Assembly: GCA_030430455.1 (NCBI GenBank)
Contig: JAUIJB010000016.1
Coordinates: 1 to 56,361, forward strand
Source: Verrucomicrobiia bacterium
GTDB lineage: Bacteria > Verrucomicrobiota > Verrucomicrobiia > Verrucomicrobiales > Akkermansiaceae
Direction: 5' to 3'
Length of the DNA stretch: 56,361 bases
Shown here in pieces: positions 1 to 8,828 of this stretch. Position numbers and translations under genes: made by a program. Below the pieces are notes generated by a model. The model saw only the letters and a list, made by a program, of their open reading frames with translations. It did no database searches and was not told the DNA's origin. The stretch's first letter is position 1, and each line of letters opens with the position of its first letter.

Positions 1-80
1 GGGTCACCGGGAAACGCCTCCCCCAGCGCTCGCGCTGAGGGGCCTCAACCGTCCATCTTCAATCGACCATCGACCATCGC
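1..80. other. Upstream flank of argH with a small hairpin
   Basis: No gene is visible here. Positions 20-42 can fold into a GC-rich hairpin (arms around AGCGC and GCGCT, extended by C and G runs) that may terminate a gene to the left of the window. It is followed by a short direct repeat (TCGACCA twice, 62-75) just before the argH start. No Shine-Dalgarno sequence or clear promoter is seen. Confidence 0.35.
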
Positions 81-1424
81 ATGTGGAAAGGCCGCTTCGC
101 CCAGGAAACCGCCGAGCTCGTCCAGCAGTTCGGTGAGTCCGTCAGCTACGACTGGCGACTCTACAAGCACGACATCGCCGGATCCATCGCCCACGCCCGG
201 GCGCAGGTGAAGGCCGGGATCCTCAGCCAGGGGGAGTTCGACGAGATCGAGTCCGGCCTGCGCGGGATCGAGAAGGACATCGACGCCGGCAAGTTCGAGT
301 TCCGCACCTCGCTCGAGGACATCCACATGAACGTCGAGGCCGAGCTGACCCGGCGGATCGGCGCCGCCGGGGCCAAGCTGCACACCGCCCGCTCGCGCAA
401 CGACCAGGTCGCCACCGACACCCGGCTCTACTGCCGCGCGGAGATCGACGTGCTGGCCGCCGGCATCGGGGACCTTCAGGACGCCCTGCTCGACCGCGCC
501 GACAGGTATGCCGCCACCGTGCTGCCCGCCTACACCCACCTCCAGCGCGGCCAGCCGGTGACCGTCGGCCACCACCTGCTGGCCTACGTCGAGATGCTCG
601 ACCGTGACCTCGGCCGGCTGGCCGACTGCCGCAGGCGCCTCAACGTCTCGCCGCTCGGCTCGGGTGCCCTCGCCGGGTCGACCATCAACCTCGACCGCGG
701 GGCGATCGCGAAGGAGCTCGGCTTCGACGGCGTCACGCGCAACTCGATGGACGCCGTGGCCGACCGCGACTACATCGCCGAGTTCCTCTTCGCCATGGCG
801 CTGTGCGGCGTGCACCTGTCGCGCTTGTCCGAGGACCTGATCCTGTGGTGCTCGGCGGAGTTCGGCTTCGTCAGCCTGTCCGACGCCCACACCACCGGCT
901 CCTCGCTGATGCCGCAGAAGAAGAACCCGGACGTCTGCGAGATCACCCGCGGCAAGACCGGCCGCCTGCTCGGCAACCTGGTCAGCCTGCTCACCGCGGT
1001 GAAGGGGCTGCCGCTGACCTACAACCGCGACCTGCAGGAGGACAAGGAGCCGCTGTTCGACTCGATCGACACGCTCAAGCTCACCCTCGCCGTCAACGCC
1101 GAGATGATCGCCGCGATGGAGGTCCGCGAGGACCGCTGCCGCGCCGCGGCCGGCGACCCGATGCTGCTCGCCACCGACCTGGCCGACTGGCTGGTCCGCG
1201 CGGACATCCCCTTCCGCCAGGCCCACGAGTTGGTCGGCAAGGCGGTCGCCGAGGCGGTCCGCACGGGCACCCCGCTCGACCAGCTCGACCTGCCCTCGGT
1301 CGACCCGGCCTTCACCGCCGCCGCCAGCGAGGTCTTCTCCCTGGAGAAGGCCCTCGCCGCCCGCAGCAACCCCGGCGCGCCGTCGATCGACAACGTCCGC
1401 GCCGAGATCGCGCGGCGGAGGTAG
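81..1424 (+). CDS. argH: Argininosuccinate lyase
   Basis: Cytosolic enzyme of the last step of arginine biosynthesis; it splits argininosuccinate into arginine and fumarate. The 447-residue product has the usual family length (about 460). It carries the superfamily signature GSSLMPQKKNP near residue 273, which holds the catalytic serine loop, and the conserved HTARSRNDQV segment near residue 101. The fumarase/aspartase fold family is a homotetramer with active sites shared between subunits. The ATG at 81 gives a natural N-terminus (MWKGRFAQ), typical of ArgH. No other arg gene is in the window. Only a 60-base gap separates it from the next gene, which has its own promoter. Identification is secure. 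Confidence 0.97.
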   Translation: MWKGRFAQETAELVQQFGESVSYDWRLYKHDIAGSIAHARAQVKAGILSQGEFDEIESGLRGIEKDIDAGKFEFRTSLEDIHMNVEAELTRRIGAAGAKLHTARSRNDQVATDTRLYCRAEIDVLAAGIGDLQDALLDRADRYAATVLPAYTHLQRGQPVTVGHHLLAYVEMLDRDLGRLADCRRRLNVSPLGSGALAGSTINLDRGAIAKELGFDGVTRNSMDAVADRDYIAEFLFAMALCGVHLSRLSEDLILWCSAEFGFVSLSDAHTTGSSLMPQKKNPDVCEITRGKTGRLLGNLVSLLTAVKGLPLTYNRDLQEDKEPLFDSIDTLKLTLAVNAEMIAAMEVREDRCRAAAGDPMLLATDLADWLVRADIPFRQAHELVGKAVAEAVRTGTPLDQLDLPSVDPAFTAAASEVFSLEKALAARSNPGAPSIDNVRAEIARRR

Positions 1425-1449
1425 TCGAGGAAAAGACCCTCCCCTGCAT

Positions 1450-1478
1450 TTGCAGCACATGGGTCGCGGGGCTATTCT
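1450..1478 (+). promoter_or_regulatory. Sigma70-type promoter giving a leaderless transcript
   Basis: TTGCAG (1450-1455), a 17-base spacer and TATTCT (1473-1478) form a good -35/-10 pair. The expected transcription start, about seven bases after the -10 box, coincides with the ATG at 1485 of the ribbon-helix-helix gene. The mRNA would then have no 5' leader. Promoter seen in sequence; leaderless start inferred. Confidence 0.6.
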
Positions 1479-1484
1479 GGCTCC

Positions 1485-1691
1485 ATGCTGGCCATTCGCC
1501 TGAAACCCGAGCTGGAGGAGCGTCTCACCCGACTGGCCGAGAGGACCGGGCGAACGAAGACCTTCTACGCCCGCCAAACCATCGAGCAGCACCTTGAGGA
1601 CCTCGAGGACTACTATCTGGCGGCTGATACCGCCCGCAATCCCGGCCGCCGCTACACGCCGGACGAGGCCAAGCGGGAACTGGGATTGTGA
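1485..1691 (+). CDS. Ribbon-helix-helix (CopG/RelB-like) DNA-binding protein, probable orphan antitoxin
   Basis: A 68-residue protein with the pattern of a ribbon-helix-helix regulator: a short beta strand (MLAIRLKPELEERL), a helix with a TGRTK turn, and a second helix (FYARQTIEQHLEDLEDYY). This is the layout of CopG/RelB/DUF6290-type antitoxins, which bind DNA as dimers and repress their own operon. Antitoxins of this kind normally precede a RelE/ParE toxin. Here the stop codon overlaps a GTG (GTGA at 1688-1691), the usual coupling to a toxin start, but the reading frame beyond it runs into the 3' end of the opposing giant gene and encodes nothing toxin-like. The toxin seems lost, or the protein is a stand-alone regulator. 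Confidence 0.8.
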   Translation: MLAIRLKPELEERLTRLAERTGRTKTFYARQTIEQHLEDLEDYYLAADTARNPGRRYTPDEAKRELGL

Positions 1692-1706
1692 ACTGGGTTA
1701 GCCGCT

Positions 1707-4700
1707 CTATTCCTCCCCATCCTTCGCCTCCTTGCGCGGCTTCCTCAGCCCCACCACCAGCACCGCGGTGGCGAGGCCGACGACGACCATCCCGTAGCCC
1801 CAGCCGCGCGGTTGCTCGCGGCGCAGGTCGAGGTCGAGCATCATCGCCTGCGAGCCGTCGACCTGCAGGCTGCGCCGGAAGCTCAGCCGCTTGCCCTGGC
1901 CGAGGATGGCGACATCGAGCGCCTCGGGCGAGCTGGCCACCTCCATCTGCTGGGTCACGATCCGCGCCGCGATGTCCTTCAGCGAGCTGGTTTCCTCGGT
2001 CGTGTTGCCGGCCATCAGCCGGTTGATGTCGCGCGGGTTCCAGTTCGCCTCTCCCTGGAGGATCGGGTTCTCGCCGGCGGCCTGCTCGAGCAGGTCGTTG
2101 GACGCGCCCTCGTTGTTGTAGCGGTTGTCGAGGTAGACCCGCTGGCGACGGGTGTTCAGGCCGAACATCGCCTGCTGCATCTTGAGGTTGCGGAACTGCA
2201 CGCGGGCGTCCTCGTTCGAGGCCTCGTCGAGGATGCCGTTGCGCGCCACCTTGCCAAGCAGCTCGGCGGCCTTGTCCTGCTCGCCGGCCTGCAGGGCGGC
2301 GAAGCCGCGGTCGCGCTCCTCGAGCTGGCGCTGCTCGTTCTCGGCGCGGCGCCGGGCGACGAAGGCGAGGTATTCCTCGAGGTTCAGGGCACCGAGGTCC
2401 TCGTCGCCGACCAGCTGGAAGTCGCCGTCGGCCCCGGCCAGCTCCCAGCCCTCCGGCAGGAACACCTCCCAGTCGATCCGCTCGAGCGGCAGGTCCAGCC
2501 GTGGCCCCTCGAGCCGCCCGCCGGTGCCGTCGGCCTGCGAGTAGGTGAAGCGCAGCTCCGCCAGGCCGCCGCCGATCGCCGAGGGCTGGACGTGGAACAA
2601 CCACTGCTCGCCCTCGCGCACCAGCGGCACCCCCTCGCCGTTGACGACCAGGTTGAGCAGCGAGGCGCGCGGCGGCAGCGCCATCCGCACGGTCCCCTTG
2701 CCCTCGGTCTCGATCATCAGCGAGGCGCTGGTCATCGCCGAGCCGTCGCTCGAGACCAGCGTCGCCAGCGCGCCCTGGCGGACCCGCATCCTCAGCGCGT
2801 CGGCCAGGTCGTGCCGCACGACCGCGACGCCGAGGTCGCCCTCGCTCTCGGCGACCCGCAGGGTGAAGTTCGGCGGGGCGTCGTCGCGGCCGTTGCGCAG
2901 CGCCGCGGGCACCGCCGACCAGTCGATCCGCTGCCAGCCGCCGGGGACCTCGCTCAGCGAGGCGTCCAGGCGGCCGCCGGTGCGCAGCGCGACGAAGTAC
3001 GCCGACTGTCGGACGTCGACCAGCTCGATCGGCGCGAGCGAGAAGCCGCCGTCGCTGCCCTGCTGCTGGAACTCGATCTCCACCACGGTGTCGCCGGCCA
3101 CGCCGCGCTGGAAGCGGATCTCCCAGAGGCCGCCCCCGCCGTCGACCGGGACGAAGTCGCCCACCGCCGGGCCACTCGCCCGCACCGTCCCGCGGGCGGT
3201 CTCGTCGAGCCCCGGCAGGCGCACCCGCAGGCTCTTGCGCGCGGCGTTCTCGATGCGGTAGCGCAGCACCGCCTTGGTCAGCCGCTGGCCCTCGCGGACG
3301 CGCAGCTCGTGCAGCACCTGGGCGGTCACCCAGGGATCGAGCTCGCGCACCGAGAGCACCAGCGACCAGTCGGCCTGCAGCAGGCGGAAGGCGAGCGCGC
3401 CGGGGCGCGGCACGCCGGCCTCGCGCGGGTCGAGCTGGGAGACGTTGCGCCGCGACACGGCGCGCACCTGCAGGCCGCGCTCGGGGACCACGGTCAGCGA
3501 GCCGCGCTGGCGGGTGGCCTCGCGCAGGGTGAGCCGCGGGACCTCCCAGTCGTCGCGCGAGCCCGCCGAGGGCGCCGCCAGGCTGAGCGCGAAGTCCTGA
3601 TCACCCAGGGTCCGGCCGTTGAGGTGGAGCGTGACGATCCGCCGCCCGTCCGCGTCGCTGCTCGTCCAGTGGCTGAGCGCCGCGCCGGTGACCGACTCGA
3701 CCTCGAAGCCGAGCGGCACCTCGAGTTCCAGCCGGAACACCCCGGCGCGGGTGATGCGCACGTTCATGTCGGCCACCAGCACCATCCGGTCGACCCCCAG
3801 CGAGAGCGTCTGGTCGACGCTGGCGCGCACCTCGGGTGCCACCGGGGCGACCCGCAGCTCGAGCGAGGCCTCCCCGGCGCCGTAGCGATAGGCCTTCTGT
3901 AGCACCGCCAGCGCCTCGCCCGCGGCGTTCCGCGGCAGCAGCTCGTGGTTGAAGTCGTCGAGGTTCACCGCGCCCATGCCCTCGGCCTCGACCGAGTCGA
4001 GCTGCGCCTCGGATCCGAACCCGAGCGCCAGCATGCCGACCTCGCCGGCCGCCCCGCGGATGCGGATCGGCTCGAGCTCGAGCGAAACCGGCAGGGTCTC
4101 GGAGGCGCGCTCGGTGGCGACGCCGATGCTGAAGGCGGACTCCTGCGCGGGCTCGATGGCGACGCGCAGCTCGCGGCTCTCCGGATTGAAGCGCCACGAG
4201 CCGACCGGGTCGCCGACGACCTCGCTGACGGTGAACCCGGCGGGCACCACGGCGACCACCTCCCCGATCATGCCGCGGGAGGGGCGCAGGGCGATGCGGT
4301 GGCGCCCGCCGACCACCCCGGGCCCCGGCAGGTAGAGGTCGCTGGTCTCGGCGAAGAACTCGACCTCCTCGGTGCTCGCGTCGCGCTGCTTCGGGCGGAT
4401 CTTCACCCGCGCCCCGCTGCCGGGCATCAGGTGGATCCGCGCCAGCGGGCGCTCCACCCCGTCGACCACCCGCGCCTCGCGCTCGATCCTCGCCGCCGGG
4501 GTGGCATCGAACTCCCAGCCGGGCTCGCGGTGGCTCGCCTCGATCCGCTGGACCACCGCGTTCCCGGTGGGCACCTCCCAGCCATTGCGCGGCGAGAGCA
4601 CCGCCAGCTCGTAGTCGGCGGAGGCGCGGGCGAGGCCCGATGAATTCGCAATCACGTAGTAGTTGCCGTCCTCCTTCTCGACCCGCAGCGCGTCGCTCTC

Positions 4701-7700
4701 GAACCCGGTCAGCACCGCCGGGGCGCGCAGCAGGAGGAAGCGCTCGCCCGGCTCGGCGGCACGGACCTCGACGCTCACCACGCTGCGCAGCCGGCCCTCG
4801 CCGAGCTCCCAGCCCTGCACAACCGACTCCATCGCCTCGCCCGCGCGGGCCCCGGGGGCCAGTCCGAGGAGCCCGGAGAGCCCGACCACGAGCGCCGTCG
4901 CGGCGCCCGCCAGCTTGCGCTTCCTACGGTCGTTGCGGTCGTTGCGGTCGCGGATGAGGGCCGCAATCCACGGCAGCGCGAAGGCCACCAGCAGGACCCC
5001 GCCGAGGACGACGAAGAAGAAGATGGCGCCGCCGTGCTGGGACAGCAGGCCGAGGCCGAAGAGCGCGGTCGCCCCGGCGAGCCACCAGCGGCGGGTGCGC
5101 TCGTTGCCGAGCTGCTTGAAGAGGACCAGGCCGGCCAGGACCAGGGCGACCACCAGCTCCATCATGCCGCCCTCGCTGATCATCGCCTGCCACGGGGCCA
5201 CGTTGGCCACCTCGATCCCGACCCATTCGCCCGGCCCGACGGCCGGGGCGCTGTACTCGAGCACACCGAGGTTGGCGCGGCGCAGGTCGCCGGCCTGGCC
5301 GGCCAGGGCGAAGGCCCAGGCGACGGCACCGAGCATGACGACCAGTCCCAGCACCCGGATCGGGCGGATCCGCCAAAGCACCAGGCCCAGCGCGGCGAAC
5401 ACCAGCACCACCGGGGCGCTGCTGCGGCCATGGGTTGCCAGCCACTCGAAGCCGGTCTCGGTCATCACCGGGCGCACCAGGTCGGCATCGCCGCCGCGCG
5501 GCACCAGCCGCCTGCCCTCGTCGCCGCGCACCGTCCAGCGCGCGATCGCGGTCGCCACCCCGCTCGCCGGCGCGGCCAGCCGCACCCGCGAGCCCTCGCC
5601 CGCCACGCCGTAGCGCAGCACCACCTCGATCGGCTCGTTGGGGCCGACCGCGAGGTCGAGTGGGATCAGGGTGTCGGACCCGTCCTCGCGGGCGTTGACC
5701 GGCTCGCCGGCGACCTTGGCCTCCCACAGCACCGCGCCCGGGGGCAGCCGGACCTTCATCGTGGTCCCGCCGCGGCTGCGGGCGAACATCCGCGCGGTGG
5801 TCACTACCTGGCCGTCGCTGGAGACGCGGCTGTCGAGCTCACTGAACTCGATCACCTCGCCGACCGGTTCGCCGCGCTCGTACCACTCGACCTGCATCGT
5901 CACCGCGGGGTCGCCCGAGGTGTACTGCCAGGCGGCCAGGGTCGGCGCGCTGGTCAGGTTGCGGTACTCGAGCGGGATCTCGGAGGCATCGATGCCGAGC
6001 AGCGAGCCCGAGCGGTTCTCGATCGTCGACTTCACCTGCAGCGGGCTGGTCACCTGGATGTAGCCGCGCTCGGACTGCACCCCGAGCGGACGCCACTCGC
6101 CCGGCGAGATCGTGCCGCCCTTGGTGCTCATCGGTTGCTCGAAGGTCACCAGGATCGTCGCCAGGCCCATCACCGGTCGCGCCATCGGCACCACCAGCAC
6201 GTCCTCCTCCTGGCGCCAGTCGCGGCCGACGTTCTGGCCGGTCACCTCGATGTTGCCGACGCCTCCGGGCACCCGCAGGCGCCACTCCGATGCCGGCGCG
6301 CCGACGACGAAGTAGTTCACGATCACGCTGCCGTAGGCGACGCCCTCCTTGAGCGAGTAGAGGTGGAACACGTCGGCCTGGACGCTCTGGCCGAGGGCCT
6401 CGACGTCCATCGTCGCCGACCACGACTCCTCGCGGATGCGGAAGGCCTGCTGCAGGCCCTCGACCTGCTTGGGAAAGTAGTCGACCGGCGTCTCCGCCAG
6501 CCCGCCGCTGCCCGCCACGCCGACCCGGTAGCCCGGCGCGGTCATCACGCCGAGGAAGCCGCGGCGGTCGTTGGCCTCCGGGTGCACCAGGGCCGGCAGC
6601 ACCCACTCGCCCTCGCTGGCGGCGAGGTTGCGCTCGAGCTTCAGGTGCACCAGCTGGCGTCCGATGACCGCCTCTGAGAACAGCACCTTGAGCGACCTCA
6701 CGCCGTCCACGGACTCGCTGGCCACGCTGTAGTCGGCGACCTTCGCGCCGCCGACCTCGGCCACCGCGAAGTCCTCCGGGATGCCGATCTCCCACTCGCG
6801 CACCGGCGCCTCGCGGATGTCGAGGTTGAGGTCGCTGGTGATGCGGCGGTCGCTCTCGGCCATCTCGTGGATGGTCACCTCTGAGACGTCGACCTCGGGC
6901 AGCACCTGATCGGCGGCGACCCGGTAGGCGTAGTCGGCCGAGGGAAAGCGGTAGACCACCGCCTGGCGCAGCGGCCGCTGGGGCTCCCCGCCGGGGAACT
7001 GCTCGGGGGAAAGCTGCATCATGCCGCGCGCGCCGGCCACCTCGAGGCGCACCGCTCCCTCGTTGCCGACGCGGACATGGCCGCTGTGGCGCAGGGCGCC
7101 TTCGGGCGTGAAGCGCATCGGCTCGACCTCGACCGGGAACGCGCCGACCGCGGCCTGGGTCTCGATGGCGACCCCTCCCTGGCCCTCGATCGGCCGGCTG
7201 AGGTCCAGCTTGAGGAATCGGGCGCCCTGGTCGTCCTCCGCGACCGACCAGCCGAGCACCCGGTCCCCCGCCACCGAGAGCACCTCGCCGGCGCCCTCGA
7301 TGCCGAGATTCAGGGCTTCGATCCGCCCCTGGAGCACGCGGAAGGAAACCAGCGAGTTCTGCCGCAGCAGGCCGGCCCCGACGCGGACCTCGCTGGTCTC
7401 CGTCGAGGTGAAGAACAAGGCCCCCTCCTCCTCCGCGGCGCTCTCGCGCCAGGCCAGCCGGGCATCGCCGGAGGCATTCAGGAAACCCTGCCAGGCGCCT
7501 CCCCGCTGCCGTGGCACGAGGGGCATCGAGGGGTCGAAGCTCACGTCCTGGTCCAGCCCGGTGATCCGCACCGGGACCACCACGCCGGCGGGCAGCTTGA
7601 AATCGATGACCCGGCGGTCCTTCGAGCGCTTCACCGGCACGATGAAGTCGACCTCCAGCGACGAGCCCTCGGCGCGGGTATCGCCCGCCACCAGCAGGCT

Positions 7701-8759
7701 GGCCCACTCCTCGCCCTGCTTGACGAGTTCCAGGTGCCAGTTGTCCCCCGCGGTCGCCCCGTTCGGGCTCGCCCCGCTCAACAATTCGACGCGCGCCCCC
7801 TCCTCGCCGACCCGCAGTTGCGCGGTCAACCGGAAGCCGACGCTCTTGCCGTCCTCGGCGACGGTACCGACGAGCTGGGGGTCGACCAGTTCCAGCGGCG
7901 CCCGCCGCGCCCCCTGCGGCACGATCCGCACGCGCAGGCGCGAGTCGCCGTCACCGGCGAAGGCGAGCCCCGACTCGCTCTCGTCGAGCCGGTCGAGGCC
8001 CTCGACCTCGAGGACCTTGAGAAGGTGGGTCGAGAAGTCGCTGAAGCGGATCCTCGTCGAGAAGCCAACAGCATCGGCCGGCCCGGGGACCAGCACATCG
8101 AAGGGCTGACGCTTCGCGTCTCCGCTCCGTGGGGTCTCGGCCTGGATCTTGAAGCTGAACTCCCGCAGTCCCGGGTCGGGGGATTCCGGCGGGACGACGC
8201 GGAACTCGAAGGGCGGGCCGGACCACTCGACCGGATCCCAACCGTGGCCCGCCGGCACCGGCGGCTCGGGAAGCTCCAGCTCGAGCTCGAGGAAGCCGCT
8301 GCCGTCGGCCTCGCGGCGCACCCGCCAGGTCCGCAGGAACTCGCCCTCGACCGAGCGGATCGTCCCCTCGCCGTTCAGGCCGAGCACGAATTGCTCCGGG
8401 TGCCCCTGATGGACCCTGAAGGTGGCGTCCATCGAGGTCTTGACCGAGTCTTCCCCGGCCACCGCCAGCGACTCCACCCCGGTCGAGTAGAACACCGGCA
8501 CCTTGCGCTGGATCTTGTCGACCGGCAGCACCGCGACCCCGTCGCCGACCGACTGCGCCGCGGCACCCGCGATGACGAGAGCCTGAACAACCGTGGCGAC
8601 GGCCCGCTTGGCGAGGTTTCGGAACCCGCCGGATCCACCCCAGGGAGAGCGGCACGTCCGCTCCATCCCCCGGCAACCTGCCGCGAGGAGCAAGCGCTCC
8701 AACGGCACCCAAAGCGGCGTCAAGCCGCCGCACTCCAAGGACTTCTTCTTCATGATCAT
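1707..8759 (-). CDS. Giant two-part membrane protein, unknown function (third gene of the sigma-VWA unit)
   Basis: A 2350-residue protein I cannot assign to a family. After an odd N-terminus (see repeat at 8641-8745) a signal-peptide-like segment (RNLAKRAVATVV..AGAAAQS, about residues 47-70) leads into some 1000 residues of beta-rich, low-cysteine sequence. A cluster of about five membrane segments follows (roughly 1106-1153, 1198-1217, 1225-1268). Then comes a basic stretch (RDRNDRNDRRKRK) and a second signal-like helix ending in GARAGEA near 1305. Another 1000 beta-rich residues follow, with a helical TPR-like part near the end and a final membrane helix (MVVVGLATAVLVVGL) with a basic cytosolic tail. 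This looks like two secreted-domain proteins fused head to tail. It lies 69 bases behind the VWA gene on the same strand and is probably in its operon. Start uncertain: the ATG at 8759 gives MIMKKKS. Confidence 0.75.
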   Translation of the reverse strand: MIMKKKSLECGGLTPLWVPLERLLLAAGCRGMERTCRSPWGGSGGFRNLAKRAVATVVQALVIAGAAAQSVGDGVAVLPVDKIQRKVPVFYSTGVESLAVAGEDSVKTSMDATFRVHQGHPEQFVLGLNGEGTIRSVEGEFLRTWRVRREADGSGFLELELELPEPPVPAGHGWDPVEWSGPPFEFRVVPPESPDPGLREFSFKIQAETPRSGDAKRQPFDVLVPGPADAVGFSTRIRFSDFSTHLLKVLEVEGLDRLDESESGLAFAGDGDSRLRVRIVPQGARRAPLELVDPQLVGTVAEDGKSVGFRLTAQLRVGEEGARVELLSGASPNGATAGDNWHLELVKQGEEWASLLVAGDTRAEGSSLEVDFIVPVKRSKDRRVIDFKLPAGVVVPVRITGLDQDVSFDPSMPLVPRQRGGAWQGFLNASGDARLAWRESAAEEEGALFFTSTETSEVRVGAGLLRQNSLVSFRVLQGRIEALNLGIEGAGEVLSVAGDRVLGWSVAEDDQGARFLKLDLSRPIEGQGGVAIETQAAVGAFPVEVEPMRFTPEGALRHSGHVRVGNEGAVRLEVAGARGMMQLSPEQFPGGEPQRPLRQAVVYRFPSADYAYRVAADQVLPEVDVSEVTIHEMAESDRRITSDLNLDIREAPVREWEIGIPEDFAVAEVGGAKVADYSVASESVDGVRSLKVLFSEAVIGRQLVHLKLERNLAASEGEWVLPALVHPEANDRRGFLGVMTAPGYRVGVAGSGGLAETPVDYFPKQVEGLQQAFRIREESWSATMDVEALGQSVQADVFHLYSLKEGVAYGSVIVNYFVVGAPASEWRLRVPGGVGNIEVTGQNVGRDWRQEEDVLVVPMARPVMGLATILVTFEQPMSTKGGTISPGEWRPLGVQSERGYIQVTSPLQVKSTIENRSGSLLGIDASEIPLEYRNLTSAPTLAAWQYTSGDPAVTMQVEWYERGEPVGEVIEFSELDSRVSSDGQVVTTARMFARSRGGTTMKVRLPPGAVLWEAKVAGEPVNAREDGSDTLIPLDLAVGPNEPIEVVLRYGVAGEGSRVRLAAPASGVATAIARWTVRGDEGRRLVPRGGDADLVRPVMTETGFEWLATHGRSSAPVVLVFAALGLVLWRIRPIRVLGLVVMLGAVAWAFALAGQAGDLRRANLGVLEYSAPAVGPGEWVGIEVANVAPWQAMISEGGMMELVVALVLAGLVLFKQLGNERTRRWWLAGATALFGLGLLSQHGGAIFFFVVLGGVLLVAFALPWIAALIRDRNDRNDRRKRKLAGAATALVVGLSGLLGLAPGARAGEAMESVVQGWELGEGRLRSVVSVEVRAAEPGERFLLLRAPAVLTGFESDALRVEKEDGNYYVIANSSGLARASADYELAVLSPRNGWEVPTGNAVVQRIEASHREPGWEFDATPAARIEREARVVDGVERPLARIHLMPGSGARVKIRPKQRDASTEEVEFFAETSDLYLPGPGVVGGRHRIALRPSRGMIGEVVAVVPAGFTVSEVVGDPVGSWRFNPESRELRVAIEPAQESAFSIGVATERASETLPVSLELEPIRIRGAAGEVGMLALGFGSEAQLDSVEAEGMGAVNLDDFNHELLPRNAAGEALAVLQKAYRYGAGEASLELRVAPVAPEVRASVDQTLSLGVDRMVLVADMNVRITRAGVFRLELEVPLGFEVESVTGAALSHWTSSDADGRRIVTLHLNGRTLGDQDFALSLAAPSAGSRDDWEVPRLTLREATRQRGSLTVVPERGLQVRAVSRRNVSQLDPREAGVPRPGALAFRLLQADWSLVLSVRELDPWVTAQVLHELRVREGQRLTKAVLRYRIENAARKSLRVRLPGLDETARGTVRASGPAVGDFVPVDGGGGLWEIRFQRGVAGDTVVEIEFQQQGSDGGFSLAPIELVDVRQSAYFVALRTGGRLDASLSEVPGGWQRIDWSAVPAALRNGRDDAPPNFTLRVAESEGDLGVAVVRHDLADALRMRVRQGALATLVSSDGSAMTSASLMIETEGKGTVRMALPPRASLLNLVVNGEGVPLVREGEQWLFHVQPSAIGGGLAELRFTYSQADGTGGRLEGPRLDLPLERIDWEVFLPEGWELAGADGDFQLVGDEDLGALNLEEYLAFVARRRAENEQRQLEERDRGFAALQAGEQDKAAELLGKVARNGILDEASNEDARVQFRNLKMQQAMFGLNTRRQRVYLDNRYNNEGASNDLLEQAAGENPILQGEANWNPRDINRLMAGNTTEETSSLKDIAARIVTQQMEVASSPEALDVAILGQGKRLSFRRSLQVDGSQAMMLDLDLRREQPRGWGYGMVVVGLATAVLVVGLRKPRKEAKDGEE
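8641..8745. repeat. Composite palindromic (REP-like) element inside the 5' end of the giant gene
   Basis: Three short hairpins lie in a row: GAGCGG-CACGT-CCGCTC (8647-8663), GGAGC-AAGC-GCTCC (8687-8700) and GCGGC-GTCAA-GCCGC (8714-8728). The spacing and the GGCGGCTTGACGCCGC core resemble dispersed extragenic palindromes of Verrucomicrobiota as I remember them. In the minus-strand reading frame it encodes the unusual peptide between MKKKS and the hydrophobic signal segment of the giant protein. Confidence 0.55.
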
Positions 8760-8828
8760 TCTTTCTTCGGGGTTTCCAAGCGCATCATCGCCACCGCGGG
8801 GCGGCTTTTGGGTAAAGGGCGGGTCAAT

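Noticed and set aside
45..1592. A 515-residue reading frame antisense to argH
   Set aside because: It lies fully opposite a confident enzyme gene; Val/Gly/Asp-rich composition is the typical codon-phase shadow of GC-rich coding sequence.
1688..2026. Possible toxin gene behind the antitoxin-like gene (GTG start overlapping its stop)
   Set aside because: The product is Pro/Arg/Ser-rich, matches no toxin, and runs antisense to the 3' end of the giant gene.
4925..4950. A 9-base tandem repeat (CGGTCGTTG) in the giant gene
   Set aside because: Only about two and a half units; it encodes the basic RND patch and needs no separate explanation.
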